A model generated the notes under the pieces. The model searched no databases. It was given only the letters and a program-made list of their open reading frames with translations, and was not told the origin of the DNA. The translations under genes and the position numbers were made by a program. Below, one piece after another: positions 58,651-64,000 of a DNA stretch of 64,000 nt (its first letter is position 1; the number at the start of each line of letters is the position of its first letter). The DNA is from Mucor racemosus (Eukaryota; Mucoromycota; Mucoromycetes; Mucorales; Mucoraceae). Location: positions 2,914,001 to 2,978,000 of the forward strand of contig JAPEHQ010000004.1 of NCBI GenBank assembly GCA_027405735.1, in the 5' to 3' direction.

Positions 58651-59195
58651 ATGAACGAATTAATAATGATAACTAGTATTGTTTTGGTGAAAGATCACAA
58701 GAATACTATTATTAGAAATCCTGAAATATGCTCTCAATATATCGATCCAGTTATGCAAAAATTGGTTATTGGATTTGAAGGGCGCAATCACACAATTGGG
58801 GTTTGTGGTATTTCATCACGAAAAACAAAATAAGAACGCTAAAATTCTTTTTTAAATGAAATATGAAGTTAAATAAGGAGGATCCTGAACGACCCAACTA
58901 TAGGTTTAAACGTTATGGCGAAAACAATGAATTCTTGTATGTCACCTGCGTTGGTGAGTTAAAACCAAAAGGAAAATCATTCAAGGGATATAAATGGGAT
59001 TTCTACATGGGAGTTATACATATTCTTACCCTGAAGAAATATTATCCACTTGTAATAAGAGAGTTCATCATTCTAGCTATTAAAACTATCTTTTTATTTC
59101 TACATTTTCAGTTTTACTTTACACCTTTTCAAAAAGCTTCACTCATATTGATATTAAACCTATCCTCATCAATGAACATACAATTCTTTATATAA
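58651..59195 (+). pseudogene. Degraded ORF of unrecognised family
   Basis: Two open pieces (58651-58833 and 58863-59195) in different frames, separated by a stop. They look like parts of one protein: one contains SQYIDPVMQKLVIGFEG, the other YVTCVGELKPKGKSFKGYK. The combination 'YIDP(V/I)M' then 'GE(L/I)KP' recalls a multi-copy hypothetical protein family of Mucorales, from memory only. There is no conserved start and no intron that repairs it. I treat it as a decayed copy. Confidence 0.3.
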
Positions 59196-59783
59196 TCAAG
59201 ATTTGTACCTTTCCAATTCATCAATCACTTTAATCTTGTATTCAAGTTTCTATGCTGCCCTGAGCAAAGAGTTGAGGGTTTTGATCAATCAAATGTCATT
59301 TGTTCTCTTCATTTTTAGGCAGTAATAGTTCTTTTAGACCATTGTTTATCTTCGTTTTTTTAACTGGCACCTCTCTAGTATTTCTGTCATTTTTACCATT
59401 TTTCAGCAGTATCAGGATCGAAGGAGCTCCTCAGGTGCTTTTATCATTCAATCTATGGATCTTTCTCTTTCTCTTTTTCTCTTGCTATAGTAATTGTATG
59501 CTTCCAAATGCCTGACTGTACCTAAAACTTTATCATGAAATTAGTTACATGTAACACAAGGGTAACACTAAACAAAATAGTTTAGTTGTGTACCTGTCGC
59601 TCAAAAATAATACACGAAATAAAGCTTGTGGATTAATCCATCAATTTATTTGTACACCATCATTTTGCTTTGGTACCCCTTGCTGCTGTCCCCTTTTACC
59701 TTTTTTTTCTCGTTCTCTTTTTTTTTTCCCTCTCTTTTTTCTTTTTTTTTCTTCTTTATACATAACATATTCATTATATTATC
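59196..59783. other. Upstream region of the TBC gene
   Basis: About 590 bp. A strongly pyrimidine-rich tract (59690-59760) precedes the TBC-gene ATG, as at several other starts in this window. Open frames here are low-complexity and not called. Confidence 0.5.
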
Positions 59784-62700
59784 ATGACAACAGTGGCACC
59801 TTTAGCACCTGAAGTAATCGACCGATTAAGAATTCTTCAAAAGCAAGATCGGCCCATTTCAGTTGATGAAATTCTAGTTGCTGCAAATTTAAATCATTTA
59901 ACTGAGCAACAACAACAACAACAACAACTAAGCAAATCAACATCAACTGCTGCTAAAAAACCATCATCTTTAATGGTTAATGGTAACCTGGAAAAGTCAG
60001 TTTCCACGAGTACATTGGCCGAACGTAGAAGATTGCCACTCAACCCCGAGAAATTAAAACTTTATAGTCAGATCACTTCCAATAATACAACACAACAGGA
60101 TAGTCAGGTTTTAAAGCGATTAGAAGAACAAAATGCAAAACTACCAACTCAAGTAAGTTTTGTATCACTATTTGGATTTTATTTATTTAATGTATTTTAT
60201 ATTAGTACTCTGAAGAGTATATGGTAGCTCATTTAGAGAGACAAAATGCTCTTTTGAATGCCGACCCTAAATCCATTTGTATTGAATCAAATCGATTGCA
60301 AGCTGATTTCGATACTATTCGTAATCTTGTTAGTGATGCTACATTCTCACCTACAAGAGAAGATTATGAACAATCTATCCAAGCCATGTTAGCAAAAGCT
60401 CCCCTTACAGAGACAGATAGTGTCGAAGATTGGGATTTCTGGCAAGAAGTCGTTCGTGATTTCCCTACTGCTGTAGCCAAATTACCTCATCTTTTAGCTG
60501 CCAAACTTCGCTGCGGTGGTATTCCACATCGTATTCGTGGTGTTATTTGGCAATCAATGGCACAATCTAGTTCATTAAATTTAGAAACATTGTACACTCG
60601 TCTTTCTGAAGAAAGTGAATCATCTTCTTATGAGAGAGTTATTCAACGGGATTTATCTCGAACATTTCCTCAATTAGATATGTTTAAAGATGATGGCGGT
60701 GAAGGGCAGTTAGCAATGGGCCGCTTATTGAAGGCATATAGTCTTTATGATGCACACGTAGGTTACTGTCAGGGACTTGCATTCCTAGTAGGCCCTCTCT
60801 TAATGACGGTAAGTAATAAGAGTAACTGAATAAATGATTTATACTAACCTTACAAGCTGTGTTTAGATGCCTGAGAATCAAGCATTTTGTGTATTTGTCA
60901 GGTGAGATTTTTTTTTTATACAGATTGAAGCATAAAAATCCTAATTTAAATTATATTATAATAGACTTATGGAAACATATGAAATGAGAACTATGTTTAC
61001 ATTAAACATGGAGGGGTTACATCTTCGCTTGCATCAATTCGAAACATTGCTTTCCCAGCTTTGCCCTCGTTTAGACGCTCATTTAAATAAGCATTCTATC
61101 CATACAGCGATGTATGCATCTCAATGGTACCTGACTTTATTTGCTTATTCTTTCCCTATTTCTCTGGTTTTACGAATTTACGATTTAGTCTTTGCAGAGG
61201 GTGCAGTTGAAACTATTACTCGAGTAGCAGTAGCTATTATGCAAAAGAATGAAGATACATTATTAGAAATTGATGATTTCGAACAACTCATGTTGTATCT
61301 TAGTTCTCGTAAATTATATCAAGTTGCTTATAATTCTGATCCTGAAGCTGTTATGGAAGACACAATGGCATTGAGCGCTGTTATTACCAAGCAAAAAATG
61401 GACAATATCTCGGAAGCTTACTATCGTGAGATTGAACAAGAGAAAACTCGTGCACAACAAGTACTTGCTATACGTTTTGGAGGTTGGGGAAATAAAACCC
61501 CTACTTCACCTACTACTACCACAAAGAAAAATAAAAGAGATTCCTGGTTTTCATGGGGTAATGCTGCTGCATCACATGCATCTATTGATTCTCCTAGTTG
61601 TTCAGAAAAGAGCGAACCTTCTTCATTGACAACTAGTCAAACTGATATTCAGCAACCACAAATTCAACAACAACAAGATCGTACTATTCCTTTGCTGCAT
61701 GAACAAATTGAAGATCTAGTTACTGCTCTTTCTCAACTTCAAAAAGAAAACACTCAAATGTCAGAAGATATTATGGCTAGACAAATGAAAGAAATGGATC
61801 TTCTATCTGAACGCAATGGGCTTTTGCAAAAGAATTCATTGTTGGAAAGAAAGATGAATCAAGCTTCTGGACAGGATCAACCCAGTCCTGTTGAGTCTGT
61901 AGATGGAGATACTATTGAAATTGCAGAAGTCAACAAATTACAATCATTACAAAAACAGGCTGAATTCAGAGGTTTTGTTGATTCTCTTAAATTGAGTGGG
62001 GACTTTGGTACCCTGATTGCTGGTGCATTGACTGTTGAAGAAAAACAAACATTACCTGCTGTTGTAGAAGAAGAACAACCAGAACAACCAGAACAACAAC
62101 AGCAACAACAACAAAAACTGAATCGTCATACCGATTGTACTGAAACTGGTTTTGATGAAGTTACATCAGAATTAGTTGCTATTAAATTGGCCAACTTTGA
62201 AATGGGCTTGAAGTATCAAAATTTATGTCAAGAAAATGAGAAATTAAACAAAGATCTAAAGGCAACAACCGAAGGTCAAACAGCTCTTGTCAACAAGATC
62301 ATGTCTCTTCAAACTACTATTGAATCCATGCAAATAGACCAGGAACAAATTATGCAAGAACGAGATGATTTAATACAAGAAAATGAAGAACTAGCTCAAA
62401 AGACATTGGCAACCAAAAAAACCTGTTCCGAATTGCAATTGGAAAAGTTATCATTAGAGAATGATTGCCATCGTTTAAAAGATCAAGTCAAAGAATTGGA
62501 AGATCAACGCAGAGAATATTTGATGCCTCGTGGTTCATTTACAGAAGAGGTTTTTGCCGCTCACCAAACCTTATTTGGATCAAAACCTGAAGCTCCTCCA
62601 ATGAGTCGTCGTCATACAATAAACAGCACTGCTAGAACGTCTATTGATGATTTGAATGAGGATATCTATCAGAAAAAGTATATTGAAAGTGATTTACGTT

Positions 62701-63089
62701 GCAGAGAATTGGAAAAATTATTAGCTGAAACCAAGTTTAGATTAGTTGAGTATGAAGCAGCTGCAAACAATAATGGCGGAAATAGTGGTGCTACATCTCC
62801 TCGAGGTTCATTGCAACAAACTAGGCGTCCTACATCATTACAGCAAACAAAGAGAAGTTCACTTTCAATGCTTGTTAAAGTAAACAGCAATAATAGTATG
62901 AGTGGACCTCATTCCCCTCCATACACAGATTCAAGAGAATCAACTGAAAGTCATCGTTCTTCAACTTCTTCTTGTAGTCAACAACAACAAAAAAGATCAA
63001 GTGTTTATTCTAGATTTTTGAATGCTTTAGGTACCGGTCCATTGCCTGAAGAGGAAGCACCAGAAATGATGGAAGAATCTCGAAATTAA
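59784..63089 (+). CDS. TBC-domain Rab GTPase-activating protein
   Basis: Four exons: 59784-60152, 60206-60808, 60867-60901 and 60965-63089, totalling 3132 nt and giving 1043 residues. The TBC domain spans about residues 225-430: LRCGGIPHRIRGVIWQSMA, then the arginine-finger motif IQRDLSR (R275) and the glutamine-finger motif YCQG (Q312), both catalytic signatures intact. Then LMETYEMRTMF and ITRVAVAIMQKNEDTLL. A long coiled coil follows (about 590-870), then Ser/Gln-rich tails. The layout (TBC followed by coiled coil) is like Gyp5/Evi5-type GAPs that act on Rab GTPases in vesicle traffic. The 35-base exon 3 sits between two short introns. Which Rab it acts on cannot be told. Confidence 0.93.
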
Positions 63090-63341
63090 TATTTATACAT
63101 GCAACAACTAACAAACAACAAAATTTGTTGTTATAAAATACCATTTATAATACAGTATATACCAATATTAAGCAGCAAGTCATGTGTAAGTGTGTGTATC
63201 ATTATGCGTTTTTAGTTTAATAAAATACACTGCCGCCGTTATTTGAAAATACATTATAAAATTGACGTATCGACAACATTATATAAATTAGTTGTTGATT
63301 GAGTTTCTTTTGTTCTTCTTTAGTCTTTTACGTTTATCAAA
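63090..63341. other. Intergenic, TBC gene to START gene
   Basis: About 250 bp. AATAAAATAC at 63220 may end the TBC transcript. The START gene promoter must be very short or overlap it. Confidence 0.5.
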
Positions 63342-64000
63342 ATGACCATTACATCAATCATTGCTTCTGACAATAAATTTGCCAAAGAGTCTAGAGCAGG
63401 ATTAGCTTATTTAAAGGAGCTTACTGCTAATTTAGATGGTTGGGACCTGACTGACGAACAAGATAACGTGAAACTCTTTAATAAAAAGTTAGACGATTCA
63501 AACTTGCCACCTTTGGTTCGTGGTGATACTATTCTAACTGATCTTCCTCCTGGTTGTACTCCATTTGAGGTAGCCACTGTTGCAACTTTACCTGGTTGTA
63601 GAAAAATTTGTAACGTTAAAAAATTTATAGATGCATTTTTTCATGTGCTGTATACTAAAACCTAACCAATTATTAGGGGACGATCGTTTTGAACGATCTG
63701 AAATAAAAGATCATTACACTAGATTTGAACTCTTGTTTTGGGTTAAACTCAAGGCACCATGGCCTATCAGGTAAACTAAAAGTGTACGTCAATTGTATAT
63801 CTTTTTCGTACTAAAAACATCCGTAAAAAAAACTACAAAGCCCTCGTGATTTTGTCGGTACAGCAATCCGTGATGTTGATCCAACTGTGTGTTACACTTC
63901 AATGATCTCAGTGCAAGATGATCGAATCCCTGATACACCTAAAACTGTTCGTGGTAAGCTTCTTATTTCTGGCTGGAAAGTATATGAAACACAAGACAAA
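63342..64000 (+). CDS. START-domain lipid-binding protein (5' part, cut by window)
   Basis: Exons seen: 63342-63609, 63677-63770 and 63841 to beyond 64000. Read across the first junction the frame gives a W-D-D-R-F segment, and the second gives SPRDFVGTAIRDVDPT. The string ends KTVRGKLLISGWKVYETQDK at the edge. Family features: LVRGDTILTDLPPGCTPFEV, W-D (exon 2), FELLFWVKLKAPWPI and a C-terminal GW-K-V pattern match START (StAR-related lipid transfer) domains, which bind sterols or phospholipids in a hydrophobic pocket. GGTAAGCTT at 63953 looks like a donor but the reading through it is the conserved RGKLLISGW. The stop is outside the window. Confidence 0.85.

Noticed and set aside
63953..63961. 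GGTAAGCTT in the START gene as a donor
   Set aside because: Reading through gives the family-like RGKLLISGW segment.
1..64000. CRISPR array, rRNA operon or bacterial mobile genes
   Set aside because: No regularly spaced short repeats, no rRNA-like sequence, and all recognised genes are eukaryotic with introns or eukaryotic transposons.

Overview
The window is AT-rich eukaryotic DNA. Its protein-coding genes are broken by short introns (about 45-110 bases) with GT..AG ends. Gene content points to a mucoralean fungus (Mucoromycota): a chitin-synthase activator (Skt5/Chs4), a KHA1-type cation/proton antiporter, a fungal thioredoxin reductase, Q/N-rich regulators, and a long Fanzor/TnpB-like protein of a type I associate with Mucorales genomes. 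No CRISPR, rRNA or bacterial-type operon is visible. The species cannot be named from this sequence alone.

Layout. Positions 1-7288 and 14867-21818 are two arms of one large inverted repeat, about 7 kb each. They flank a 7.6-kb single-copy island with three genes: eIF2A (minus), phosphomannomutase (plus) and an MSP-domain protein (plus). The left arm still matches at base 1, so the repeat may extend beyond the window. The arms are stacks of older elements: a pogo-like MITE, LTR-like blocks, a tRNA-like block and a dispersed 1.15-kb repeat. Next come a complete, young Ty3/gypsy retrotransposon (22643-27811, identical LTRs, ATTTT target duplication) and two decayed Tc1 (DD34E) transposons (29479-31123 and 31493-33128). 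A rearranged partial third copy of the arm material lies at 33.2-36.5 kb.

From 36.8 kb the region is gene-bearing: KHA1-like antiporter (minus), thioredoxin reductase with a possible alternative mitochondrial start (minus), a 1162-residue Fanzor-like protein (minus), Skt5/Chs4-like Sel1 protein ending in a CaaX box (minus), an ASH1/GATA-like zinc-finger regulator (plus), a secreted orphan protein (plus), a fourth copy of the dispersed repeat, a degraded ORF, a TBC-domain Rab GAP (plus) and the first part of a START-domain protein (plus, cut by the window end).

The cellular genes are unrelated housekeeping, wall and trafficking functions and do not form a cluster. The notable parts are the mobile-element architecture (the large inverted duplication and its nested elements) and the Fanzor-like gene. 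Exon joins below were worked out by hand from splice sites. For each complete multi-exon gene the summed exons are divisible by three and read through without internal stops.
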